Source: Vreelandella titanicae BH1 | GTDB lineage: Bacteria; Pseudomonadota; Gammaproteobacteria; Pseudomonadales; Halomonadaceae | Length of the DNA: 59,432 nt | Direction: 5' to 3' | NCBI RefSeq assembly: GCF_000336575.1 | Contig: NZ_AOPO01000022.1 | Span: 1-59,432 of the forward strand | Part shown: piece after piece, positions 34,938 through 41,938 of the stretch | How positions within the stretch are numbered: position 1 is the first letter of the stretch | Layout of the letters: each line of letters starts with the position of its first letter | Program-made: the position numbers and the translations under genes | The notes under the pieces: generated by a model | Told to the model about the DNA's origin: nothing | What the model saw: the letters and a program-made list of their open reading frames with translations, nothing else | Databases searched by the model: none

Positions 34938-36155
34938 TTAGTTAACGCCGTAACGCTCAAGCCAGGCATTTTGCAGGGCGGTCATCCAACTGGGGTGTGG
35001 TTCGGGTAGGGTGTTGGACAGCGCGTCCGCCGGTAGCTCGGAAGGATGGCGATCACCCTGCTCGAACAGCGCCTGATTCTCGGCGTCTAGCTGATCGATA
35101 TCCAGTACGCTGCGGTCTCCCCACATCGCTAGCGACTGCTTTTGCGCCTGAGCTTCCGGTGAAAGCAGGAAATTGGCGAGCACCATGGCCCCGGCTTTAT
35201 GCGGCGAGTTATAGGGGATCGCCACAAAGTGAACGTTACCCAAAGTGCCGCCTTCCAGCACGTAGCTGCGCACGCTTTCGGGCAGCTCATACTCCATGAC
35301 TGCCACGGCGGCATCGGTGGGGTAGAACGAAAAAGCCAAACTTAGCTCGCCGTCGCTCATCAACGTGCGCAGGTTGGGGCCGGAGTCGGGAAAGGTACGA
35401 CCACTGCGCCACAGGTGCGGGTGCAGCGCATCTAAATAGGCCCACAGAGGTTTGGTGACAGCCTCAAAATCGCTTTCTGAAACTGGCTGGTAAAGCGCCT
35501 CCTCCTGATCGGTGAGCTCGATCAGCGCCTGCTTTAAAAAGGTGCTGCCGGTGAAGTCGGGAATACGCGGATAGCTGAACTGGCCGGGATTGGCTTTGGC
35601 CCAGGCGAGTAGTGCCTGCATATTCTGGGGTGGTGTCTCGGTTTGAGCGCTATCGTAAAAAAAGGTGATCTGCGCTTTACCCCAGGGCGATTCATAGCCT
35701 TCTGTAGGTAACGTGAAGTCGGTCACCACCTCAGGGTTATCGGCGGCATTGGTGAGCGCAAAATGGGGCAGCGACTCAGCGAAGGGGCCAAACAGCAGGT
35801 CGCTTTCGCGCATCGCAGCGAAGTTCTCGCCGTTGATCCAAATCAGGTCGATACTGCCCTCGGTGTGGTTGCCCGCCTGCTTTTCTGCCAGTACCCGAGC
35901 TAACGCGCTGCCGGTATCGTCCAGCTTTACGTGTTCCACATCGACGCCGTACTGTGCCTGCATTTGCTCCGCCACCCAGTCGATGTAGCGATTGGTGCGC
36001 GTATCACCGCCCCAGGCATTCCAGTAAACGGTTTGGCCTTCGGCCTGTGCCACGACACTTTGCCAATCACTAGGGTCGGGGTTGGCTGATGCCGGAACCG
36101 TGAAGGCAAGCATCGTGGTGACAATAGCGAGGCGAAGAGGGTGGCGAGTAGGCAT
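34938..36155 (-). CDS. ynjB: ABC transporter substrate-binding protein (YnjB-like)
   Basis: 405 residues. The signal peptide at 1-24 ends ASA before NPDPSD. Periplasmic binding protein of the iron/thiamine/polyamine cluster: QTVYWNAWGGDTRTNRYIDW near the start is the YnjB hallmark, and GSIDLIWINGENFAAMRE and FLLSPEAQAQKQ follow. It delivers an unknown ligand to YnjC/YnjD. First gene of the tight minus-strand operon; the kinase-like gene ends 59 bp upstream. Confidence 0.9.
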   Translation of the reverse strand: MPTRHPLRLAIVTTMLAFTVPASANPDPSDWQSVVAQAEGQTVYWNAWGGDTRTNRYIDWVAEQMQAQYGVDVEHVKLDDTGSALARVLAEKQAGNHTEGSIDLIWINGENFAAMRESDLLFGPFAESLPHFALTNAADNPEVVTDFTLPTEGYESPWGKAQITFFYDSAQTETPPQNMQALLAWAKANPGQFSYPRIPDFTGSTFLKQALIELTDQEEALYQPVSESDFEAVTKPLWAYLDALHPHLWRSGRTFPDSGPNLRTLMSDGELSLAFSFYPTDAAVAVMEYELPESVRSYVLEGGTLGNVHFVAIPYNSPHKAGAMVLANFLLSPEAQAQKQSLAMWGDRSVLDIDQLDAENQALFEQGDRHPSELPADALSNTLPEPHPSWMTALQNAWLERYGVN

Positions 36156-36214
36156 CGAATATCCCTTTTGTTAGAAGCGTAAGCACAGCTAAGAAATATT
36201 AGTAAAATTAGATG

Positions 36215-37258
36215 TTATAGGGAAACCTGCAAACACTGTAGCTCGCTGTGCACGTGATCAATAATGTTTAACGATAAGTAGTGCTCAACGCGGTCGCGCA
36301 CGTGGTCGATCACGGCGGGATCCGTGAGTTCAGCGGACCAGTCTTCCCCGCGCTGCTGGGCATCTACGGCGTTTAAGTGCTGGGCGCGCCACTTGGCACA
36401 CCAGGTTAACGACCAGAGCCAGGTAGCGCGGCGACAGGCAATGAGGGTGTCGATGTCCGGCGTTTCACCCATGGTGGCTTGCCAGCGGCGATAAAAGCTA
36501 ATCACGTCACTTAGCGATAGCACCGCTTGGCTGCTTACGTCCCAGGTGGTCGAGGTGTAGAGGCTGGTGTGGGCGAGGTCGATACCCGGCAGGCCGTAGC
36601 GGCACTTCTCTAAATCCACCAACACCGCGCGGCCATCGTCGTGGATTAAGAAGTTGCCAGGGTGGGTGTCAAAGCTAATCAGTGTCGGCGCGGCATCGCT
36701 TAAGTGAGGTGGCAGTAAGTCCAGCTCCTGCTTAATGCGCTGGGTGACCTTGCTCGAAAGTTGCGCGTCGCTCAACCAGTTAGCCTGCTGACGCACTTCA
36801 TCTATCATCGCTTGCCATGGGTCTTCGGGGGCAAGCAGTGGTGCCTGCTCTGCGACACTGGGCAGCGGTTGGCTATGCAAGCTGGCTAGAGCATCCGCGA
36901 TGGCAGGCAGGTCTTCCGGCAACTTGGCCAAGCGGCCACGGATAGCCTCAACCAGTAACCCACCCCGGGGCAGTGCCTCGCTCGGCGGCAGAGTGCCGTA
37001 AAGTGCTGGCGTGTGTCCGCCAGGACTAGAGCGCTGGTAGCAGGCAGTCTGATAGGCAAGGTTCTCTTCAGGCGGCAGATTCATCTGACTCTGCTTCGGC
37101 AGTCGCGCCACCCAGTCATCGCCCACGCTGCGATGGATCCACACATGATCATGGGCCAGCCCGGTATCCGCCATCGGCGTAAGCTCATGGTATGCAATCC
37201 CGGCCCGCTTTAATTCGCTTGCCAGAGCCTGTAAACGCGCTTCGGTTGGTGTCGGCAT
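36215..37258 (-). CDS. Phosphotransferase (APH/choline kinase family)
   Basis: 347 residues with a protein-kinase-like fold of the aminoglycoside phosphotransferase/choline kinase group. The catalytic loop is SFDTHPGNFLIHDD (Asp in DTHPGN as base, Asn for metal), and the metal Asp is in AVLVDLEKCRYGLPGIDLAH. Upstream of ynjB on the same strand, so it may phosphorylate what YnjBCD brings in, as thiamine or choline kinases do (inference only). No evidence that it acts on antibiotics. Confidence 0.8.
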   Translation of the reverse strand: MPTPTEARLQALASELKRAGIAYHELTPMADTGLAHDHVWIHRSVGDDWVARLPKQSQMNLPPEENLAYQTACYQRSSPGGHTPALYGTLPPSEALPRGGLLVEAIRGRLAKLPEDLPAIADALASLHSQPLPSVAEQAPLLAPEDPWQAMIDEVRQQANWLSDAQLSSKVTQRIKQELDLLPPHLSDAAPTLISFDTHPGNFLIHDDGRAVLVDLEKCRYGLPGIDLAHTSLYTSTTWDVSSQAVLSLSDVISFYRRWQATMGETPDIDTLIACRRATWLWSLTWCAKWRAQHLNAVDAQQRGEDWSAELTDPAVIDHVRDRVEHYLSLNIIDHVHSELQCLQVSL

Positions 37259-37591
37259 AGAGCAGTCCGTGTCGTTGCTGAATCAGCGATGCCACTTAGT
37301 GGCCGTTCTTGTACCAACCTTACACGTTTCGTAAGAAAATGTGGTTAAAGTGAGTGGTAAGGGGACCAATATGTCATGCGCTAGCGCTGCATAGATATTA
37401 TGAGTCATAACTAATAAGTTAATTATCTTCGGAGTATTTTCTGCTAGCGTTGTGGTTAAGTAGATTTTGTGGGATTAGAGCGGGCGTTGTCGGGATTGCT
37501 TACCGTTAACAGCCATCGCCATTTACGCGCGAGCAATAGCTGGTGCCTGGTTCATTATTATTGAGACGGCAGTTTTTGTATCGGGGGAATT
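37259..37591. other. Divergent intergenic region with palindrome
   Basis: 333 bp between the kinase-like gene and the PPOX gene. It contains TTATGAGTCATAA (37398-37410), a perfect 13-base palindrome around a central G, which could be a regulator site. The middle is AT-rich and no gene is seen. Confidence 0.45.
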
Positions 37592-38191
37592 ATGATTCGC
37601 ACCACCGAGGAGCTATACCAGCTATATCCTGAGCCAAAGGAGAGAGCGCTGAAGAAGCAGCTATCGCGACTTGACCGGCACTGTCAGCGATTTATCGAGC
37701 TTTCTCCCTTTGTGGTCATCGCCACTGGAAACGCGTCGGGCTTTGATGCGTCGCCACGTGGAGGAGAGCCAGGTTTTATCAAGGTGGTTGATGACCTTAC
37801 TTTGGTAATTCCAGATTCTCCAGGTAATAACCGATTGGATTCACTTAAAAATATTGTCGAGAGCGGTCAGGCTGGATTGCTGTTTTTAATCCCAGGGGTC
37901 GATGAGACGCTACGCATAAATGGCGCGGCGCATGTCTCGGTGGATGAAGAAAAGCTGCAGCTTTTTGCATCAGAGAAGCGAGCACCAAAAGTGGTTATTG
38001 AGGTGACGGTTGAGGAGGCTTACCTTCACTGCGCTAAAGCCTTTATGCGCTCCAAACTATGGGCAGATGAGAGCCGTCGCGAGCGTTCCGTATTGCCGAC
38101 GATGGGGCAGATGATTCACGAGCAAATAGGTCGTAGCGGCTCCCCCGAGTCACAGGAAGAGATGCTTGCGCGTTACGCACAAGATATTTAG
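37592..38191 (+). CDS. Pyridoxamine 5'-phosphate oxidase family flavoprotein (MSMEG_1061-like)
   Basis: 199 residues. Split-barrel FMN-binding fold: FVVIATGNASGFDASPRGGEPGF near residue 43 (the SPRG motif contacts FMN), VIPDSPGNNRLDSLKNI, and GLLFLIPGVDETLRINGAAHV. The C-terminal part has CAKAFMRSKLW. Matches the MSMEG_1061 group of FMN-dependent PPOX proteins; the physiological substrate is not known. A GNAT gene follows 41 bp downstream. Confidence 0.85.
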   Translation: MIRTTEELYQLYPEPKERALKKQLSRLDRHCQRFIELSPFVVIATGNASGFDASPRGGEPGFIKVVDDLTLVIPDSPGNNRLDSLKNIVESGQAGLLFLIPGVDETLRINGAAHVSVDEEKLQLFASEKRAPKVVIEVTVEEAYLHCAKAFMRSKLWADESRRERSVLPTMGQMIHEQIGRSGSPESQEEMLARYAQDI

Positions 38192-38232
38192 CACCTCAGG
38201 GGCCCTCATCATCATGCAGGAAGATCTCGATC

Positions 38233-38748
38233 ATGAGTGACGTAAAGAGCAGAGTATTAACCCCGCAAGATTGGCAGCTTTATAAGTTGGCGCGGTTGAA
38301 CTCTCTTGAGGATGCGCCTGACTCTTTTGGCTCAACTTACGAGCAGGAAGTAACGCTCTCAGACACTGAATGGCAGACACGCTTGGATCTGAAATGGCGA
38401 GGCCTGGACGCTCTGCCCTTAATTGCTGAGTTGGAGGGCCAAGCGGTTGGCCTAGCCTGGGGGGTAATACATGAGCCCGATACGAAAATGGCGCATATCT
38501 ACCAAATGTGGGTTTCACCTGCGCTGCGAGGGAAGGGGATCGCCAAGTCTCTTCTATATGAAATTAGTACCTGGGCTGTAAATAAAGGGTGTGAGTGTAT
38601 AAAGCTCGCAGTAACAACAAGCAACGAAGCTGCAGTTGGTTTTTATACCTCGTCTGGATATCTTCCAACGGGGCCGCTTGAAGCGCTGAGGGTTGGTTCC
38701 GCGCTTATGGTGCAGCCAATGGTTAAACGGTTGGGTAATACGCAATAA
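38233..38748 (+). CDS. GNAT family N-acetyltransferase
   Basis: 171 residues. GNAT fold with the acetyl-CoA loop in MWVSPALRGKGIAKSLL (R/Q-x-x-G-x-G/A pattern), preceded by IAELEGQAVGLAWGV and followed by KLAVTTSNEAAVGFYTSSGYLPTG. The start follows AGGAAGATC. Substrate cannot be read. It follows the PPOX gene on the same strand and is ended by a small palindrome. Confidence 0.88.
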   Translation: MSDVKSRVLTPQDWQLYKLARLNSLEDAPDSFGSTYEQEVTLSDTEWQTRLDLKWRGLDALPLIAELEGQAVGLAWGVIHEPDTKMAHIYQMWVSPALRGKGIAKSLLYEISTWAVNKGCECIKLAVTTSNEAAVGFYTSSGYLPTGPLEALRVGSALMVQPMVKRLGNTQ

Positions 38749-38763
38749 CACTCAGTCTGAGTG
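38749..38763. other. Palindrome after the GNAT gene
   Basis: CACTCAG-T-CTGAGTG, a perfect 15-base palindrome immediately after the GNAT stop. No U-tract. A processing element or a binding site; it marks the boundary to the truncated antitoxin and the clc module. Confidence 0.5.
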
Positions 38764-38829
38764 AACCGACATAGTAGCCGACAGCTTCAAATTCAAAAAT
38801 ATCGAATTTAATTTAAAAGAGCATTTCTG

Positions 38830-39000
38830 TTAGCCCAATGCTCTCAGTACAGCCTTTGGTTCCTTGGCAACGATATGCAGTAATGCCAGCGCTGGACCAT
38901 GGGAAGTGCGATCACCTCGTTCCCAATGTCGTAGTACGGTTATCAGCATTGCCACGTTAACTGTAACCGCCCATTTTTTGAAACCGCACTGCGCATTCAT
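38830..39000 (-). pseudogene. Truncated antitoxin-like HTH remnant (HigA/NadS type)
   Basis: A 56-codon minus-strand frame. Its last 35 residues (LRHWERGDRTSHGPALAL then LHIVAKEPKAVLRALG) match the C-terminal half of XRE antitoxins of the HigA/NadS kind, where TLRNWEQGRRxPxGPALALL is typical. The recognition helices upstream are missing; the first 20 residues are unrelated and overlap the stop of the neighbouring binding-protein gene. No toxin gene lies beside it. This looks like a decayed toxin-antitoxin locus cut by arrival of the adjacent module. Confidence 0.65.
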
Positions 39001-40115
39001 TCTTGTGTCGTCAGGGCTTCACGAAACAGGGTCTCGCGAAAGAGGGCCTCAATGCGTTCCTGGGTACGGGCATACCAAGTCTCGTCCTTGGTCACCGCAC
39101 CCTGGGCGTTGATGGGGTGGGTGGGAATATGCAGGCGCATGTCCAGGCCACTGTCGCGGTGGGTGGTAACCTGCATAGCAGCAGAGCGTCGCGTTGGGCC
39201 ATAGGGGATATGCCGGGCCAACTCCACTTGGCGCTCGCTGGTGGTGGCGAAGCGGATAAATGTTTGGGCCGCCTCGGGGTTCGGGGCACCGCGGGGGATC
39301 GCCCAGGTCTCATGTTCCTGGAGCTGGCCGTCCCAGAGGATCTCGATGGGCAGGTCGCGCTCCACCATGGCGGCGAAGAAGCGGCCATTGTAGCCGGAAG
39401 CCATGACCACCTGGCCCTCCTCCAGCAGGCGCACCGGGGTTTCACCGGCCTCCCACCAGTGGATATTGTCGATGCTTTGCAGCCGGGCGAAGGCCAAGTC
39501 CAGGCCGCGGCGGGTACTGAGCAGACGGTAGAGTTCTTCCCGGGGAACCCGGTAGGCGAGTAGCGCCCACTCCAGATTAGCCGCGGGGGTGCGCTGTAAG
39601 GCCCGGGGGCCAGGGAAACGCTGTTGATCGAAGAGATCGGCGATGCGAGTGGGGCGCTCCCCGGGGAAAGCATCACGGCGATAGGCCACGACGGTGGCAA
39701 AGATCGAATGGCTGATAAAACAGCGACCCAGGGCGCCAGGAAGGAAATCTTGGGATGCCGGAGTGCCGTCCGGCGCTGAGGCGGTTAGCTCGGGGGGGAG
39801 CGGTTTCAGCAGCCCTTCTTCGCAGGCTGCCATGGCCTCGCTGCGGGTCATATCGAGTACGTCCCAGGGGACATCGTTCTCCGCCACGGCCTGGCGGAGT
39901 TCCATCAGGCCGCCGTTATAGCTGTCCACTGCCACCGGTACATCATGGGCTTCGGTGAAGGGTGTGAAGAGGGCACGGCGCTGGGCGTGCTCATAGGCAC
40001 CGCCCCAGCTCAATACCGTCAGAGAGTCGGCAGCGTCGGGCTCTTCCGCCCTGATGGGGGTTGCCAGGACGAGCAGCCCTGCCAGAAGTCCTGGGATCAA
40101 TCGTCTAGCCAGCAC
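38997..40115 (-). CDS. Orphan ABC substrate-binding protein (spermidine/putrescine type)
   Basis: 372 residues from GTG 40115, which has GGGAGG six bases upstream; the longer open frame to 40208 lies inside the clc gene and lacks a signal. The signal peptide LARRLIPGLLAGLLVLATPIRA lies at the start. The binding-protein fold has LTVLSWGGAYEHAQRRALF, VDSYNGGLMEL, VPWDVLDMTRSEA and HWWEAGETPVRLL, as in PotD-like proteins. No permease or ATPase is beside it. It overlaps the clc stop by 11 bp. More GC-rich than its surroundings. Confidence 0.85.
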   Translation of the reverse strand: MLARRLIPGLLAGLLVLATPIRAEEPDAADSLTVLSWGGAYEHAQRRALFTPFTEAHDVPVAVDSYNGGLMELRQAVAENDVPWDVLDMTRSEAMAACEEGLLKPLPPELTASAPDGTPASQDFLPGALGRCFISHSIFATVVAYRRDAFPGERPTRIADLFDQQRFPGPRALQRTPAANLEWALLAYRVPREELYRLLSTRRGLDLAFARLQSIDNIHWWEAGETPVRLLEEGQVVMASGYNGRFFAAMVERDLPIEILWDGQLQEHETWAIPRGAPNPEAAQTFIRFATTSERQVELARHIPYGPTRRSAAMQVTTHRDSGLDMRLHIPTHPINAQGAVTKDETWYARTQERIEALFRETLFREALTTQE

Positions 40116-41856
40116 CGTGTTCCTCCCGTCGTAGGGCGTCGCTGTGATGCAAGAAGGCTCGAGCAATGCTCGACTCATAGACCACCCCCAAGAAGCGCCG
40201 TTCGTCATCCACGACGGCGATGGCCTCGCCGGTGACCTTTTGTAGCTGCTGCATTGCCTCCCAAAGTGAGGCGTGCGGATCTAGCACTGGGCGGGGCGTT
40301 TCGGGACAGTCGGCCAGGGTTGTGGCCTCGCTGCCTTCGCGGAAGGTCTCCAGGCTCGCCAGGGTCACGCAGCCTTGGTAGCGCCCTCGGCCGTCCACCA
40401 GATAAGCTTCGCCATGGCCCGCTTGACTAAGGCGCGAGATGGCCGCTTTCAGTGGGGTCGCGGGGGCCAGGGTGACGGCATCATGACTAATCAACTCGGT
40501 CAACCGCGCCTCCTGGAGCACGGCGCGGCTGCGGCCAGCGGAGAGATCCAAACCACGGCGGGCTAATTGAATATCGAATAGCGAGCGGCCGAACAGTTGG
40601 GCGGCCAGAGGATTGGCTAGCGTGACGCTGGCCAGGGCGGCGGTGGTCAACGCATAACTGCCGGTAAGTTCGAAGACGATCAGCAGGGTGGTAAGAGGCG
40701 CGCCGAGAACCGGTGCGGTGACCGCGACCATGCCGCACACCGCATAGAAGATAAACGTCTCCTGGCCACCGCCCAGCTCCGCTACCAGGGTGCCGGCTAG
40801 GGCACCGAAGAGGGTGCCGATCACCAGCGCTGGGCTGAAGACACCACCAGCGAAGCCCAGCCCCAGGCACAAAGCGGTCGCGGCCAGCTTTAGTAGCAGT
40901 ACCATCAGCAGCTCGCCGCCGCTATAGGCCCCGGGCAAGGTGGCGAAGCGCAGGGTTTCTTGGCCCATGCCGAGAATATCGGGTACCCAAAGAGCCGTTA
41001 GGCCGAGCAAAGCCCCGGCGAGTGCGGGATGAAGGCTGGTGGGCAGCGGTAGCCGCTTGGCCAGCTGGCCCATGGCAAGAATGGCATGCATATAGCCTCC
41101 AGCCACCAAGGCGCCTAGGCCACCCAAGGCTAGGAAAAGGGCGAATTCCCAAGGTTGAGGCACGCCAGGCTCAGTGATATGGAACAGCGTCCCCTGAGCA
41201 AGCAACTGAGTGGCCAGCACATAGCCGACGATGGCGGCGGCAGCCACTGGCGCGAAGGCGCGCAGGGCATAGTGGCGTAGCACGACTTCGTGGGCGAAGA
41301 CAATGCCCGCCAGTGGCGCATTGAAGGCCGCAGCGATGGCTGCCGCTACCCCGCAAGCGATAGTGATATTGTCCTCTGAGCGCCCCAGGCGCAGCAAGCG
41401 TGTGATTAGGGAGCCGAGAGTCGCGCCGAGATGTACCAGGGGGCCGTACTGACCCACCGAGGCGCCTGCGCCTAACGACACCAAACCGCTTAACGCTGAG
41501 AGAGCACCAGCCTTGGCGGGTAGGCGACCTCGGCGGGTCTGGACGGCAGCGATGGCGTCGGCAGGGGTATGGGAGCGGCCCCCAGGCAGGCCGCGGTGCA
41601 GTTGACCAACGAGCAGCCCCCCAAGGGTTGGCACCAGCAGGGTGGCCAGGATCACCAGAGTGGTGTCTGCAGCCATCATCTGGCCTCGGGGGGAGATCAA
41701 CAGCAGGTCGTTGAGCCATACCACCGCATTGACGAAGCCAACGGCTACAAGAGCCGCCACTCCGCCGACGACACTGCCCAAGAGTACCAAGCCAAGGAAA
41801 CGCAAGACTGCCAGGGGGTGTCGGGGCGAAACGCTGTCTGTGCTGGGGGAGTCCAT
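40105..41856 (-). CDS. ClC family chloride channel/transporter with CBS pair
   Basis: 583 residues. ClC membrane core at about 20-430, with FNAPLAGIVFAHEV at 178-191 and GFAGGVFSPALVIG, the GxFxP loop. Two CBS domains at about 450-575 may bind nucleotides. The motif that is GREGP in E. coli ClcA is GQYGP here (135-139), so the external gating Glu is Tyr137; the internal proton Glu aligns with Val191. Both residues needed for H+ coupling are thus changed, which suggests channel-like or uncoupled anion transport (inference). Pairs with the orphan binding protein. Confidence 0.9.
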   Translation of the reverse strand: MDSPSTDSVSPRHPLAVLRFLGLVLLGSVVGGVAALVAVGFVNAVVWLNDLLLISPRGQMMAADTTLVILATLLVPTLGGLLVGQLHRGLPGGRSHTPADAIAAVQTRRGRLPAKAGALSALSGLVSLGAGASVGQYGPLVHLGATLGSLITRLLRLGRSEDNITIACGVAAAIAAAFNAPLAGIVFAHEVVLRHYALRAFAPVAAAAIVGYVLATQLLAQGTLFHITEPGVPQPWEFALFLALGGLGALVAGGYMHAILAMGQLAKRLPLPTSLHPALAGALLGLTALWVPDILGMGQETLRFATLPGAYSGGELLMVLLLKLAATALCLGLGFAGGVFSPALVIGTLFGALAGTLVAELGGGQETFIFYAVCGMVAVTAPVLGAPLTTLLIVFELTGSYALTTAALASVTLANPLAAQLFGRSLFDIQLARRGLDLSAGRSRAVLQEARLTELISHDAVTLAPATPLKAAISRLSQAGHGEAYLVDGRGRYQGCVTLASLETFREGSEATTLADCPETPRPVLDPHASLWEAMQQLQKVTGEAIAVVDDERRFLGVVYESSIARAFLHHSDALRREEHGAG

Positions 41857-41896
41857 TTACCCGTTATAGGCGCTATCCGATCAGCGGGCAAGCGCG

Positions 41897-41930
41897 CCGG
41901 CGCCATGCCGCCAGAGTTGCCTGGCGCCGG
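41897..41930. other. GC-rich hairpin between clc and valS
   Basis: CCGGCGCCA (41897-41905) and TGGCGCCGG (41922-41930), a perfect 9-bp stem with a 16-base loop, just after the valS stop on the minus strand. No U-tract on either side; possible 3'-end element of valS mRNA. Confidence 0.5.
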
Positions 41931-41938
41931 GGGAGGAC

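Noticed and set aside
38864..39112. Plus-strand frame of 82 codons over the antitoxin remnant
   Set aside because: The opposite strand shows a recognisable antitoxin C-terminus; this frame is its shadow.
40116..40208. 31-residue N-terminal extension of the orphan binding protein
   Set aside because: Lies inside the ClC gene; GTG 40115 has a strong ribosome site directly followed by a signal peptide.
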